Below, one piece after another: positions 22,001 to 32,666 of a stretch of DNA of 64,000 nt; positions within the stretch are counted from its first letter, which is position 1; each line of letters starts with the position of its first letter. The translations under genes and the position numbers were made by a program. The notes under the pieces were generated by a model. The model saw only the letters and a program-made list of their open reading frames with translations. It was not told the origin of the DNA and made no database searches. Origin of the DNA: Glandiceps talaboti (lineage: Eukaryota > Hemichordata > Enteropneusta > Spengelidae). Location of the stretch: the NCBI RefSeq assembly GCF_964340395.1, contig NC_135554.1, positions 19,080,592 to 19,144,591 of the forward strand, read 5' to 3'.

Positions 22001-23630
22001 TTGTAGGAATAACTACATTACTTACTTCTCTGTGGAATAACTGATGTAGTACTTGTCTCGGTAAAGATGCTCTTCCTTGGTGTTGTCAGTGGTTCGGTAG
22101 TGTCTTGCATTGTTTGTTGTATCGTAGCATCAGATGAATGCATTGAATATGACGTCATTTGTTTACTACTGAAGAATGCAGTATCAGTTTGAAGTATTGA
22201 CTCTGGCTTATTACTGATGATCTGTGCAGAGACATCGTGCATCATTGTACCATCCGAGTCTGAAGCCCCAATGGTTTGTGCTCCAGTACTCGCTAACTTC
22301 ACTCCTGTCATGAGCATGGTGTGAGAGATATTATAATGTCACAATGTTATATGAAGTAATCAAATGTTCTAAAAGCTACCCTAATAACGGAATATACTGA
22401 GTATACGCCGTGTCCCCGGGCGTGTCCCATTGATTCAGCTTAGTAGAGTACGTATGCATTCTCAGTGCCAGCCCCTGCTTATAGGCCTTTAAAAATAGTT
22501 TGGTTCCTGTTACCTGACCCCCACCTAGTTTTTCATGCCGACCCTAAATTTTTTTTACGTATTCGAGAAAAAAATAATATAATTGAGAAAATTGTGAAGT
22601 CTCGCGACTAATAGTGGATGTGGAAACTGAAATCAACTTCAAATCCAATCTACAATGGCTGTACATCTGATGAGAAGAAACCAATAACACAGAGTCCATA
22701 TGGAAAACAATGGAAAATATAACTACCTGAACTAGACACGCACATATGAAAAAAAAATATTAAAAAATAAATCTACCTACCCCACCTACTCTAAAATTTA
22801 GCGTAACCGAAACCACATTTTTTTGTTAGGCCTTATTATAATAGTATTATACTCACGAAGTTCATACCTTACTTTTCACAAGGTCTGATTGGGAAAAGGG
22901 TTTCGCACTGAAATTCTTAAAATTAGTTATACTTGAACAAAATCAGGTGTCCGAAGCACTTTTAAACCAGCAAATTCATATCAACTCATAGCAAATAAAA
23001 CATCATTCTCTGTTTTGAAGTTGTGTCCATGGCGGAGCCAATCAAACGACCAAATTGACTGCATACCATATGGAACCATTCTTTTAATATTACAATTTGA
23101 CAATGAATATTAAATCCGGATAATAAGATATGTTGTTATCCTATTTTCACTAGTCTAGAGGCTATCTATTGGGTTTGGATCTGAAGATCTCTTTACCTAA
23201 GGGGTTAAAGATGAATCGATACCACGTTCAATAGCATCCAGACTCATTTTTACCAATCGCGATCAACCTATGAAAATGCTGATTCGTCACATTTGCAAAA
23301 GCTTTGTCCATCGTGTGACCTTTGCAGAAAAGGAAACTGAATATCTCAGAAAGATCCACAATTGTGAGATTTCCATTGTGGTCCTCTTTGTAATACATAA
23401 AAATCGTGCTGATGGGTAATCAGAGCAATGGAATACTATACACATGCAAGTCTATTAATAATAACAAAAAATACTTTATGCTCCGAACCATTCTAATAGA
23501 TTAAAAATGTACCTCTCTCCAACTCTATGAACCATAAGCCAGCACCAATGCCGATCGATAAAACAAATGATAAAATACCAATCTTAAAAACCAAACGTCG
23601 ACGACGTTCGAAATAATCTTTAACGTCCAT
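18750..23630 (-). CDS. Type II transmembrane C-type lectin gene (partial model)
   Basis: Five minus-strand exons make a coherent partial gene: 23513-23630 (start, cytoplasmic tail and TM), 22026-22304 and/or 21923-22012 (Ser/Thr-rich stalk), 20950-21039 (stalk), 18750-19059 (lectin domain). All stalk exons are phase 1-1 and therefore freely skippable. The predicted protein has a short cytoplasmic tail, a signal-anchor helix, a mucin-like stalk and a C-terminal lectin domain, like type II lectin receptors such as the asialoglycoprotein receptor or NK-type lectins. The 3' end of the lectin domain is unlocated. The cytoplasmic tail DVKDYFERRRR contains one tyrosine but no clear ITAM or ITIM. The introns hold repeats: a dispersed element at 22480-22850, a SINE at 21264-21625 and a LINE remnant at 19425-20290. 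Confidence 0.68.
19425..20290 (+). mobile_element. 5'-truncated, decayed non-LTR retrotransposon (LINE) 3' end
   Basis: The plus strand carries the degraded C-terminal end of a LINE reverse-transcriptase ORF: KLRIYRQIQHIL, then (after two in-frame stops) IETGRYNKTDV, then EDEIIFFLLNCKLY, then FSGANTWNTLPLEVRN and a stop near 20129. A 3' UTR follows with 'aagattggccaaggccaactgggct' and a terminal (AAAT)n tail at 20264-20288. The ETGRY and ANTWNTLP blocks are typical of CR1/L2-type LINE 3' ends. A 249-bp inverted-repeat element interrupts it at 19584-19832. Confidence 0.78.
19584..19832. mobile_element. Short inverted-repeat transposon inserted in the LINE remnant
   Basis: Twelve-base termini gggaacttgcaa ... 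ttgcaagttccc bound 249 bp without coding capacity. LINE-derived protein text reads up to TDVSN on the left and resumes with TEDEI on the right, so the element inserted into the LINE. Flanks are 'ctaata' and 'tattac', making the target duplication ambiguous (TA or longer). Confidence 0.7.
20950..21039 (-). CDS. Ser/Thr-rich stalk exon, duplicate B (90 bp)
   Basis: A 90-bp minus-strand exon, phase 1 to phase 1, between acceptor acatcag and donor GAAG|gtagat. It encodes a Ser/Thr/Pro-rich segment with the core NLPSSSTGADDST and ends DKPSTTEG. It has the same length, phases and core as the exon at 21923-22012, so the two arose by exon duplication. Many potential O-glycosylation residues suit an extended stalk. 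Confidence 0.6.
21264..21625 (+). repeat. tRNA-derived SINE, copy 2 (plus strand)
   Basis: Head 'atgggcgaatggttagagtggc' (A-box-like) and 'ggttgcagtttcgagcccc' (B-box-like), then a body shared with the inverted copy at 2545-2960 ('tccttgggcaagatttgac', 'atggattgtatgctccct', 'agatccgtgcc'). It lies in the lectin gene between stalk exons; its 134-codon open frame is not a gene. Confidence 0.72.
21923..22012 (-). CDS. Ser/Thr-rich stalk exon, duplicate A (90 bp)
   Basis: A 90-bp minus-strand segment encoding NLPSTSSSTGVDYSTV and ending GKPLTAEG at donor GAAG|gtaag. It matches duplicate B (20950-21039) in length, in phases and in its NLPS-S-STG core. Its apparent acceptor (aatgtag) lies only 13 bp from the donor of the preceding stalk exon. 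The two therefore cannot be separate consecutive exons as drawn. Either they are alternatives, or they form one exon broken by a one-base frame shift. Confidence 0.5.
22026..22304 (-). CDS. Ser/Thr-rich stalk exon, long form
   Basis: A 279-bp minus-strand exon, phase 1 in (acceptor catgacag) and phase 1 out (AGAA|gtaagt). The 93 residues are rich in Ser, Thr and Gln, with segments such as STGAQTIGASDSDG and DTTEPLTTPRKS, and have no cysteines, consistent with a mucin-like stalk between the TM helix and the lectin domain. Its 3' end (ACATCAGTTATTCC) resembles the start of duplicate exon B (acatcag|TTACTTCT), a further sign of local duplication. Confidence 0.6.
22480..22850 (-). repeat. Dispersed interspersed repeat, copy 3 (inverted, partial)
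   Basis: Reverse complement of the 350-720 block ('tttttcatgccgaccctaaa', 'gaagtctcgcgac', 'cccacctactctaaaat'). Located in the first intron of the lectin gene. Confidence 0.65.
23513..23630 (-). CDS. Start exon of type II lectin: cytoplasmic tail and signal anchor
   Basis: The ATG at 23630 (minus) begins a 118-bp exon ending GAGAG|gtacat in phase 1. The peptide opens with DVKDYFERRRR, then a hydrophobic helix IGILSFVLSIGIGAGLWFI, then IELER. A basic cluster directly before the only helix predicts a type II signal anchor with the N-terminus in the cytosol. A possible acceptor (cctcatttcag) lies 28 bp upstream of the ATG, so there may be a 5' UTR exon. The donor phase matches all stalk exons. 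Confidence 0.65.
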
Positions 23631-23727
23631 GTCGTCCAGTGTATGGGAGATATTACTGAAATGAGGCTACGTAGGCTGAGTTTAAAACTCGACATATGTT
23701 GATACAATATAATCCTGCACGTCATAT

Positions 23728-23783
23728 AGTTTGTTTGTTTGTTTTGTTTTGTTTTGTTTTGTTTTGTTTTGTTTTGTTTTGTT
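23728..23783 (+). repeat. (GTTTT)n microsatellite
   Basis: About ten GTTTT units in the region just upstream of the lectin start codon. Confidence 0.9.
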
Positions 23784-24019
23784 TATTTGTAACAATGTAT
23801 TAAAGCAATGGGTCTTCAAAGAGTTTTCCCATTGCTATTTTTTGTGTAACTGTTTTTGAACCCCATCCCCTTCCCCAGACAGTTAAAAATAACTGGTCCC
23901 AAGATCAGTGATGGCCGACGCCCATCAGATATGTTATAAGGACAATTTTCCTGAGGTGGAATATGAAAAAAATTGTAGTTATCTTGAATTGCGAGTTTGA
24001 CCAACATGTGCTGACGTAG

Positions 24020-25100
24020 CAATTGGACTAATACCGTGGCACGAAATGATTATGATCAATCAGTGGTTGTCAAGACAACATATTTTTTAACTATTTTTCT
24101 TCCTAAATAGATTGCACGCCTCAAATATCGCATAATTTATGTATTTTAGTGTGTTGACGTTTTGTTTGTTTGCTTATCTCATTATTTCTGTATTTTTGTG
24201 TACCAAACTTTTAATTTGTTCATCGTAACCGACATTTTATTGTTTTTCACTGCACTTTGTATTTTATAAGAACTTTTATGACTGCCTTCGACCTATTTTT
24301 ATAAATAATTTTTTTTTGTTTACTAATAAGCTTATTTTAACTGATATGTGAATATGGCAGGCCATGTGTTGCAATATTAAAAAAAAAAAAATTTGCATGC
24401 GTAAATTAACCAATGTAAACATGAATTTTACTAATACGAATGTGATTTTATGCAATTTGTGTTCCTAAAATCATTCTTTTTGTATTAAAAATCAATTTTA
24501 GTATTCGTAAATTTCATGTTAGTAATCGCCAATGTTATCTATTCATGTGCTTACATGTTGATATTTGTTAAACTTCCCGATTTGTATTCTTGATTTTAAA
24601 TGTTGTTATTGATGAATCATTTTTGAATTCGTAAATGCATTCATCAACTTATTTTCATATTAGACAAGTGTTATATTTGCTTGCCGTAACCATATGTCCA
24701 CGTGCTACACGATCCTATTTCTGTTATACACGAGAGCGTCATTATGTGTATGTGTGTGTTTGGTGTGTTTTGTAAAATTGTAATTTGTGATTGTAAAACT
24801 TTATTTTTTCTGTGCGTGAACATCAATTAGTATTCACCAGTCATGTTCGAAATATATATATATATATATATCTGTGTGTGTGTAACTTACAATTTAGTTA
24901 CGCATTGTTGCACTTGCACCTACGTTATAAAATTTATAAAGTTGTTTTTTCAAGTAAACATGGAAACTGTGTTTATCAACATTTATTCATAGTAAAGAGA
25001 TGTTTGTTATCTAAGTAGCACCTTTACTAAACGACAGATGTCCAGGGTCACTAGTAGAGTGCGCCTCGGTTTCAAATTTCAATGAAAATCACAATTCTTA
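24020..25100. other. AT-rich non-coding spacer
   Basis: Very AT-rich with an (AT)n/(GT)n patch at 24850-24885. No exon is supported on either strand. Confidence 0.45.
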
Positions 25101-25104
25101 AAAA

Positions 25105-25330
25105 AAATTGCCATATGAAAGCTTCTTTCTTGAAATAATAAAAAGAAATTTATGGGTCCATCGTCTTGTTTTCAAGGCAACTGATAATATTTTATTTTCT
25201 CATAGAATTAACACAGTATTCGGTGGGCATATTGAGTTTGGCGGCCATATTGGATTCTAAAATGGATTAATTTTTGATATCATATAGTGACCTCTATTTC
25301 AAAAATGTGTACGATGACCCCTGAACTTTT
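25105..25330 (+). repeat. Dispersed repeat pair member B
   Basis: Diverged direct copy of 5815-6050; carries 'gcggccatattggattctaaa'. Confidence 0.55.
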
Positions 25331-25339
25331 TCGTTGATT

Positions 25340-27320
25340 TTAAGTGACAATGTGTTTGAGTTTTTTCTTGAATAAAGTAGCAGTAAACGTTTTATTTCCA
25401 AGGCGTATTTCACGTTAATGAAATGCATTTTTACATGGATGGCTCACATCGTTTGTTTGGTAGCGATGTCTTACAGCAACAGAGACTTCAAAAGAATGTT
25501 ATCACTTTTCTCTCTCTTGTTGTGTATATATACTTTTTATTAATTTTGCTTTGATAAGTGACATTTTTTTTTGGAGTACGCCTTTTCCCGGTTTGTAGCC
25601 TAGTCTAAGAATGACGTGGTGGGGAGTCAATGTAGGTAACTAGAACAAGGGAAATGCAACAAGAGTGAGCTATTTGGTTTACTTTTGACACATACAAATA
25701 CAACTTGAACGCCAAAGGTGTAAGAAAGAAAGGAGAGTTTGAGCTTAAGGCCACAGAGGGCGGTAGACTAGCGTTACCTGTACGGTTTACAAACAAATTC
25801 ATCCGCAGTCTAATAATAAATGGCAATTTTAATTCCCATATATTATATGTACAGGTAGCCATGACAACATAACTTCACCTCTTGATTTGAAAAAGATACT
25901 TGGCAAGGAAAGAAATTTTAACTTTCATATCTTCAAAAAACTTCCTCCTTGATTCGTCACTGAAAAGTAAGAAATAACATATATTATATGGAGTAAAAAT
26001 GTTATGGTCGACGTTCGTAAAATAAGAACACACCATAAGGATATTGTATTGTATAAAAAAAAAAGGTAAAACCTTCTACAGAGGTTATTACCACTGACGC
26101 TTGAATAAGGCAGTATATGTGCTGTATCGTGATTTTTACAAAGCACACCTTTGATAAAAAAAAACAAAACGCGTCAATTTCAATTCCACGATTGAATCCA
26201 AGTGCTTGCAGTATTATTTACAAAAAAACAAAAACAAAGTGACCATGCATAGTTGGTTATAGAGATATCATGTGAAATATCAATATTGCAAGAACACCAC
26301 CAAAACGACGATTTAAAAGTATTGAATTAATACAGTAAATAGAGTAACATAATTATGATATTTCTGCTTTAGTCTGTACAAAGCCTGCGAGAGGCCCTGA
26401 TGAGGCGCCCTCACACATCGGTGAACCATATAAAGCAGGCTGTGAAAGGGAGGGGGAACGAAACGACGTATCTTAACAGTATAGACCTGTTTATATTACT
26501 ATAAGTTGCGCTTTTCTGATTCGTTGTATTTAGACGTTTTCCCTCTTACTAGTACTAAATTCTGCAGGTGTGTATTAGTGTATCAGAATCACCCCACTTG
26601 TTATAATTCATGTTATTGGCGCCAAAATTCTTGCCCCATGCCGATTTTTAACTTAGCAGTCGATATTTCCTTAAAAGATGTGTCGGTGCTCTGTCACTGA
26701 GGCGCTGCAGGACGTTGTCCTCTGGATTTTTTAAACAGCTGCAGCTCAATGAATAATTTGGACCGAAAGGTCACCGAGAGGTCGTCCTGCTGATGTACAA
26801 TCTCTGATGAATCAGAGATGAAATTTCAAACTTCCCCAATGTAACCATCGGATTTAGCGATTGGATGTTTACTCTCTCACAATGAAGTATAAGAATCCAT
26901 ATTCAGTCATTTAAAGTAACCATAGTTTGGATTTTTAATTAATAAAATAACTTGTACTATGTTAAAAGCCCAAGTCCGTATTTGTAATGTTTAAAAAGTC
27001 TGTTACTGTAGATATACAGAACGAAATGTGTAAAGAAACTGGGTAAATATAAGTAACCACTTGCAATCACAAGTCATAATTAAAACTATCTATACCACCA
27101 TACTGGATGTGTTGAAGTGATTGCTCGTGCTTACCCAATCGCTAACAAAGCATTTTTTTGTGTACAATAACAAACTCTTACACTTTACGTTCTTTTAAAA
27201 TAAGTTTTTATCACCATTGAGTTATGAATAAGTATTTGGTCTGTGTTTTTCCCCACATTGTTTATCCAAGTATGATAAACAAAGCAGAGTCATCCATATT
27301 TTCGCGTGACTTGAATAGAG
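25340..27320. other. Non-coding spacer
   Basis: No supported gene. A partly self-complementary stretch at 26700-26830 ('ggcgctgcaggacgttgtcctc ... gaggtcgtcctgc') is present. Confidence 0.4.
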
Positions 27321-27329
27321 ACAGGCAGA

Positions 27330-27404
27330 TCGACATCCATCCACCCATCCATCCACCCACCCACCCACGCACGCACGCACACACACACGCGCACACACAC
27401 ACAC

Positions 27405-27443
<39 letters not shown>

Positions 27444-27596
27444 CAAACAAACAAACAAACAAACACATGCACGCACATACACACACATACATATGCATAC
27501 ATACATACATACATACATACATACATACATACATACATACATACATACATACATACATACATACATACATACATACATACATACATACATACATCA
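27330..27596 (+). repeat. Compound microsatellite (CATC/CACC, CA, CAAA, CATA)n
   Basis: Consecutive arrays of CATC/CCAC, CA, CAAA and about 27 CATA units. Long open frames on both strands across it are artefacts. Confidence 0.95.
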
Positions 27597-28213
27597 ACAA
27601 ACTTCAATTTGATAACTCTTGCGATGAATTTGTAGAAGCACAATTCGAACAGTTCAAAATAAGTCTAATTGGAAACAAGTTCTTACTATAGCGATCTAAA
27701 ACATAATGTAACGCTATGCGGAACTGAAATTCCTTTAAATAGCCCAGATGTGTTATCATTGAGTTTCTTAACAAAGAAAGGAAAACCGGATTGAGGCATC
27801 TGAGTCGAATTGATAAGAAGGCGTTGTTTGCTGTGGTAGAACACGAGGAAGTAGAAACAATAGAAAATATAGCGTGGGTTCGGCAGATGTTGGGGAAACA
27901 CTGCCATAGATAAACAATCATTGAATGAAGTGATGGCGTTAACGTTCAACTGCTTGTTGGTACACAATGCAACATGTATATTTTGTAATACTTTATCGGA
28001 ATGACAACATGAACCACAGACAAGTACTTACTTGTGCATGAACGTATTTAAAGGGTCATGATTATATATACTTGGTTCCGGGAAATGATGAATGCATAGA
28101 GAAGTTGGCGTGAGCTAAGCAACAGATGCTGTTTGTTTAAAAAATAAAGACAAAAAGAAAAGTTTTTTTCTTGCCTGTGTATACGACTATACGTATGCCA
28201 CGATATTAAATTT

Positions 28214-28275
28214 TCGACGTGCGAGTGTGCGTGTATATGTATGTGCGTGCGTGCGTGCGTGCGTGCGTGCGTGAC
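28214..28275 (+). repeat. (TGCG)n microsatellite
   Basis: TG/TATG-rich lead into about nine TGCG units. Nothing gene-like is seen from here to 30120. Confidence 0.85.
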
Positions 28276-30125
28276 AGACATAACTACACTGTCATCATTA
28301 TTCCACCTGGAGTGTATAACTTTCAAATCGGCAACCTAACTACATCGAATTTACGAACTGCAAATGTAGAATTTTGCGTATTGCGGAAGTAAAGGAAATC
28401 GATAGTTTATCACCGATCGTAGATGTCATTTTTGAGCACATGTTTTTTCAAGAAAAACTCGTACCTGTGTGATTTTTTATGTATGTGAGAGCATTGATAT
28501 CAAAATTATGTGAGTCTGTCTTCAAGTGTTCAAACGATACCTGACAAGGAAATTAGGAAAACGCCACGGACGCCACGTGCTTGGATCCACGTTGTGCGTA
28601 AGCAAAACAATGGGACTCGCAACACAACAGTGCGTTACGTTGACGCGTTGTTGACTGTGTTCCATACCTTCCCACTGTATATAGCATAGTGAAACGCTGT
28701 TGATCGGCTTACTGTGCAGTTTATCGATATTTAATGTTCAAACGGGGAAGTACTCACTCGCACTGTTGTTCCAATCGTCAGTCTGTTCCATTTAAGACTA
28801 TAACGTTGAATTAGCCGACCAACTAGTTTCTTCTCAAACCATCTCTTCTACGAGGTACCGTACCGACTTGGATTGTGTTGAGTAGAACTCACAACGAAAC
28901 ATACGTATCTGGTTCAACGAACGCCAAGCTAACCACTTGGTTGATTTTATTACATGACCAATCTCCGTCTCCGCCTCTCCTCCCGAGATGGGCTAAAAAC
29001 CCAACTTAAATACATTTCCAAGTTTACTCAAATTCTCTATTCTTAGAGTATGACGTATTCTTAAGTCTTATGAAAGACATCATCTGAGATCTAATATCCA
29101 ATCACCTTCCCTAGATTAGTAATACAAGTTCATATCTCAAAGACCATAAAATAGTCATGTCATAATAAAACTTGTTGACAGTTCAATCGTACCTGGTACA
29201 AACAATTCAGAAACACCCCATGTAGAGATGTCAAAGACCTATGTTGTTACGCAACGGAATGTCACTGTATGTTCAAAGTTTAAATGCTTTTTGACTTCAA
29301 TTTAGAGTTCATATAGAAAATTTACCAAAATGTCCTAAATGGATATATTTAGATTTGTGACTCGTAACAATAGCAGCTGCACAAACCATTATTGGGACAA
29401 CATTGCCGATAACTTGTGCTTGCACAATCGGAATAGGTCAGTTGTCATGACAATGATTTATTCAAATGTCAAATCGAGAGACCCGCATACAGATAGACGC
29501 GTTGGTATATAAGTATGTGTTCATGTTATAAGTATGTATGTATAGCTATGTGTACGTGAATACAAAAACTGCCGGGTTATATTCATAATTTGTCGCTGAA
29601 TACGTGTGGTTTTATATAAATGAAAATAGTGTGTATGCTTATTTATTTGTATGTGTATAGTATGTATGTATATGTCTTGATGGTGTAGAGTGCGAGTATC
29701 TGTGTGTGTGTGTGTGTGTGTCCTATCTTAACTAGGTAATGAGTGTCGTTTTCCAGGAAATTTCTAAAAGTGGGTTTGTCCCAGTGTTTCAGATCCAGGT
29801 GTTGTGTCGCCAGCTGCAACTGTTTGTGCCACGTTATACGATACACTGTCAATACTTTATTTACACATACGTACTTATCACAAACTTTAAGATATCGGTA
29901 TAGCAAGCATGTATCCATTATCAGTATATACATTTCGAAACATGTTTCAAGTTCCATTTATAAACTTTAATATTGTGAGTTATTTAGTGACTTTCTAGAT
30001 TCCATAGCCTGTTTACCGTGCTGATTGTGACTTCTATAGCTGTTGTCTTCTTAAAGATCAGTCTCTTGATGGGCTAAATACGATTTGAGGTGTACCTATA
30101 ACTTTACAAACATCACTGTTATTAA

Positions 30126-30190
<65 letters not shown>

Positions 30191-30270
30191 TGTGTGTGGG
30201 TGTGTGTGTATGTATGTATGTATGTATGTATGTATGTATGTATGTATGTATGTATGTATGTATGTATGTA

Positions 30271-30305
<35 letters not shown>

Positions 30306-30332
30306 ATGTATGTATGTATGTATGTATGTATG

Positions 30333-30363
<31 letters not shown>

Positions 30364-30478
30364 TGTATGTATGTATGTATGTATGTATGTATGTATGTAT
30401 GTATGTATGTATGTATGTATGTATGTATGTATGTATGTATGTATGTATGTGTGTGTTTTTATTTATTTATTTATTTAT
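30126..30478 (+). repeat. (GT)n-(GTAT)n compound microsatellite
   Basis: A GT array of about 70 bp, then two GTAT arrays separated by a GT patch, interrupted once at 30361, ending in (TTTA)n. Confidence 0.95.
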
Positions 30479-30570
30479 TTGAGATGTCTACAGGATTACC
30501 CCATTTACAGACACTCAGAAATTGGAAAAGACTAAAATGCACTCCATATCTACAAAACTAATATATATAT
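30478..30570 (+). repeat. Direct repeat flanking the transposon region, left copy
   Basis: About 85 bp nearly identical to 32503-32588 in the same orientation ('gagatgtctacaggattac', 'gacactcagaaattggaaaa'). The two copies bracket the 30687-32335 transposon 2 kb apart. Confidence 0.7.
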
Positions 30571-30927
30571 ACACAAATACACGTGGTATGCGACCAAACA
30601 CATTCTCGGTTCATACAACACATTCTCGGTTCATGCAAGACAAGACATTCTGGTACAAGACATCCTGGTACATTATTTCTAGTTTAGGGAGTATTCGTTT
30701 TTTACGGGGAGGGGGGGGGGTCGGTGGAATTTGAGGTATGAATTAAATGTAAAAAGCAACCCCCCCCCTAAAAATTACTTTTCTAAAATTTGACCCCCCC
30801 TAAATCCATCAATTGTAAAATGTGACCCCCCCCCTATAAAAAATTTTCACTTGATTTATAATAGATTTATGAAACACTTGACTTATATGAGTGTTTGTTC
30901 GACATATCACATAATGGACCATGAAAC

Positions 30928-31503
30928 CTAGTCCATGTAGTTCCGTGACTTCCAAGTAGTACACTGTCTGCCTGATCTTGTTGTGTGAAAGAGTTCATTT
31001 TCAATGTCACTGCTATCACTTTCAGAGTCACTTTCCGAGTCACTTTCCTCTGATTCACCCAATTCATGTATCACTACATGTCCATCTTCTGATTCACTGT
31101 CTTCGTCCATCTCATCCTCTTCATCGCTCTCCTCCTCCTCTTTATCCCTCTCATGGTTCACTCTCAGACTTTCCAGTGTTGTTTGACACAGCTGCCTGCC
31201 AATGTGTGCTTCAACTATTTTCAGTTTGTCTTTTTTTAGCATCTTTCTCTCAGTTGTCAATTTATGTCTGTTCATGTACATGTCCAGGTCAGAAACTTTC
31301 AGCTTACGTAATTCACTGTTTCTGTACAGTGCATTCCAGTCATGGCTGTCATACTGTCGTGGTTGATCCACAGCATTAGCTTGGTTTCGCTTCTTTTTCT
31401 TGAGTCTTACAGTTTTCAATGTCTCTAAATGAATTAAGTAGTCAACTACCACTTTCTCAGGCACTATATACTTCTTTGAGAACTCAGACAGAGAAAAATG
31501 CAA
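30928..31503 (-). CDS. Transposon-borne acidic protein, copy 1 (altered 5' end)
   Basis: About 191 codons on the minus strand. It has a basic region (LKKKKRN), a segment resembling a SAP-type helix-extension-helix DNA-binding motif (LKVSDLDMYMNRHKL), then a long Asp/Glu/Ser-rich tail (EEEESDEEDEMDED) and a C-terminal WKSRNYMD. From EFSKKY onward it is essentially identical to the 33948-34610 frame; upstream of that point the sequences differ, so this copy has lost the original N-terminus. The protein is not a recognisable transposase; a DNA-binding accessory role is only a guess. Confidence 0.55.
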   Translation of the reverse strand: MHFSLSEFSKKYIVPEKVVVDYLIHLETLKTVRLKKKKRNQANAVDQPRQYDSHDWNALYRNSELRKLKVSDLDMYMNRHKLTTERKMLKKDKLKIVEAHIGRQLCQTTLESLRVNHERDKEEEESDEEDEMDEDSESEDGHVVIHELGESEESDSESDSESDSSDIENELFHTTRSGRQCTTWKSRNYMD

Positions 31504-31836
31504 GCATTACAACGCCGTGTAGAGACTCTCTACAACAAGATTATAATGGTGGAATTTCACCCTTTTGATACTGGTAGACCAGCACCAGCCACCATGGTAT
31601 TAATTGGTAATGTTAGCTCTGTAAATGCATCGGAAGCCAAATTGCTTGTGCCCATGTACAACTTGAAATATATTGATGAGCACTCAATCAAATTAATTTT
31701 TGACCACTTAGCCACTGATAGCAAAGAAACAATTGACCTGAGTGAACTTGACAGTCAAAGTGACACGGAACAAAGTGGATCTGTAGATACAGTTGACTAC
31801 AGTGAACTGAAGAGTCAAAGTGACTCGTCAGACTAA
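31498..31836 (+). CDS. Second open frame in transposon copy 1, unknown function
   Basis: 112 codons, starting MQALQRRVETLYNK and ending in a Ser/Asp-rich tail (SELKSQSDSSD). It faces away from the acidic-protein frame. Part of it (31680-31745) duplicates non-coding text near 31920-31995 and 33890-33950 of the elements, which argues it may be a chance frame in rearranged transposon sequence. Confidence 0.3.
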   Translation: MQALQRRVETLYNKIIMVEFHPFDTGRPAPATMVLIGNVSSVNASEAKLLVPMYNLKYIDEHSIKLIFDHLATDSKETIDLSELDSQSDTEQSGSVDTVDYSELKSQSDSSD

Positions 31837-32502
31837 CTTAGTAACTATCTCTTTTGTGTTCTTATCTATGTTTGTTAGTCCCCGCCGGCCGGGGCCACGT
31901 GGCGGCCATTTTACGATTTTTATGGTGGAATTCACTCAGGTCAATTGTTTCTTTGATATGTTTGGTAAGTGGTCAAAAATTAATTTGAATGAGTTCTGTT
32001 GTTTTTAAAGAGTTTTTAAAGAGTTTTAAAAGTGAGGTATGTCATTATATTGCCACAGCCTGAAAGTTTTATTTTTGTGATTCTGTGTTTTCTTTTTTTT
32101 ACTTGTTATCACCTGATCAGACAGAATAAAGACATGTTTGTATTCTGTTTTGTACATTTTTTTGTCAATTCTGTTGTTTTTTGCTATGATTCCATACAAA
32201 TCTGTTGTAAAAATTGACCCCCCCCCCAAACCATTGGATATAAAATTTGACCCCCCCCCTAAAAACTGCTTTGTAAAAGTCACCCCCCCCCCGAATTCCA
32301 CCGACCCCCCCCCCCCGTAAAAAACGAATGCTCCCTTAGCAACGTTATTCATCTTTCTCGTTTTGAATACATCCATTGTTCAAAGCTAGTCTGTGAAACA
32401 CCAAAATCGCTAATTTAAAGGTTTATTCCTTTCGAATTCAGGATATTAAAGACATACATTTACCATTATAACGTACTGAAATATCGATTATACAGAATTT
32501 AT

Positions 32503-32588
32503 TTATTTGAGATGTCCACAGATTACCCCATGTACAGACACTCAGAAATTGGAAAAGACTAAAATATATTTATAAAACTAATATATAT
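32503..32588 (+). repeat. Direct repeat flanking the transposon region, right copy
   Basis: Partner of 30478-30570. A few substitutions and small indels separate them. Confidence 0.7.
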
Positions 32589-32666
32589 TTGAGTGTCGTT
32601 CATGAGCATCTCGTATGTACATGGACAATTAAAAGACAAATACATTTGGATTCTGCATGGTTGTAT

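Larger units (their letters stand above)
30687..32335. mobile_element. DNA transposon copy 1 with inverted termini and TTA target duplication
   Basis: Termini gggag(t/c)attcgttttttacgggg and its inverse, extended by G or C runs and 'tcggtggaatt', bound 1649 bp flanked by TTA (30684-30686 and 32336-32338). The 3-bp TWA duplication and GGG ends resemble PIF/Harbinger-type elements, but no transposase is present. It encodes an acidic protein on the minus strand and a second short frame on the plus strand. A near-identical inverted relative is at 33540-34826. Confidence 0.8.

Noticed and set aside
27490-27596. Possible CRISPR-like regular repeat
   Set aside because: It is a plain CATA microsatellite; no spacers, and the genome is eukaryotic.
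30085-30561. Cys/Val and Met/Tyr/Val-Cys repeat proteins
   Set aside because: Translation of GT/GTAT microsatellites. The same applies at 27222-27691, 40180-40578, 46000-46567 and 63462-63835.
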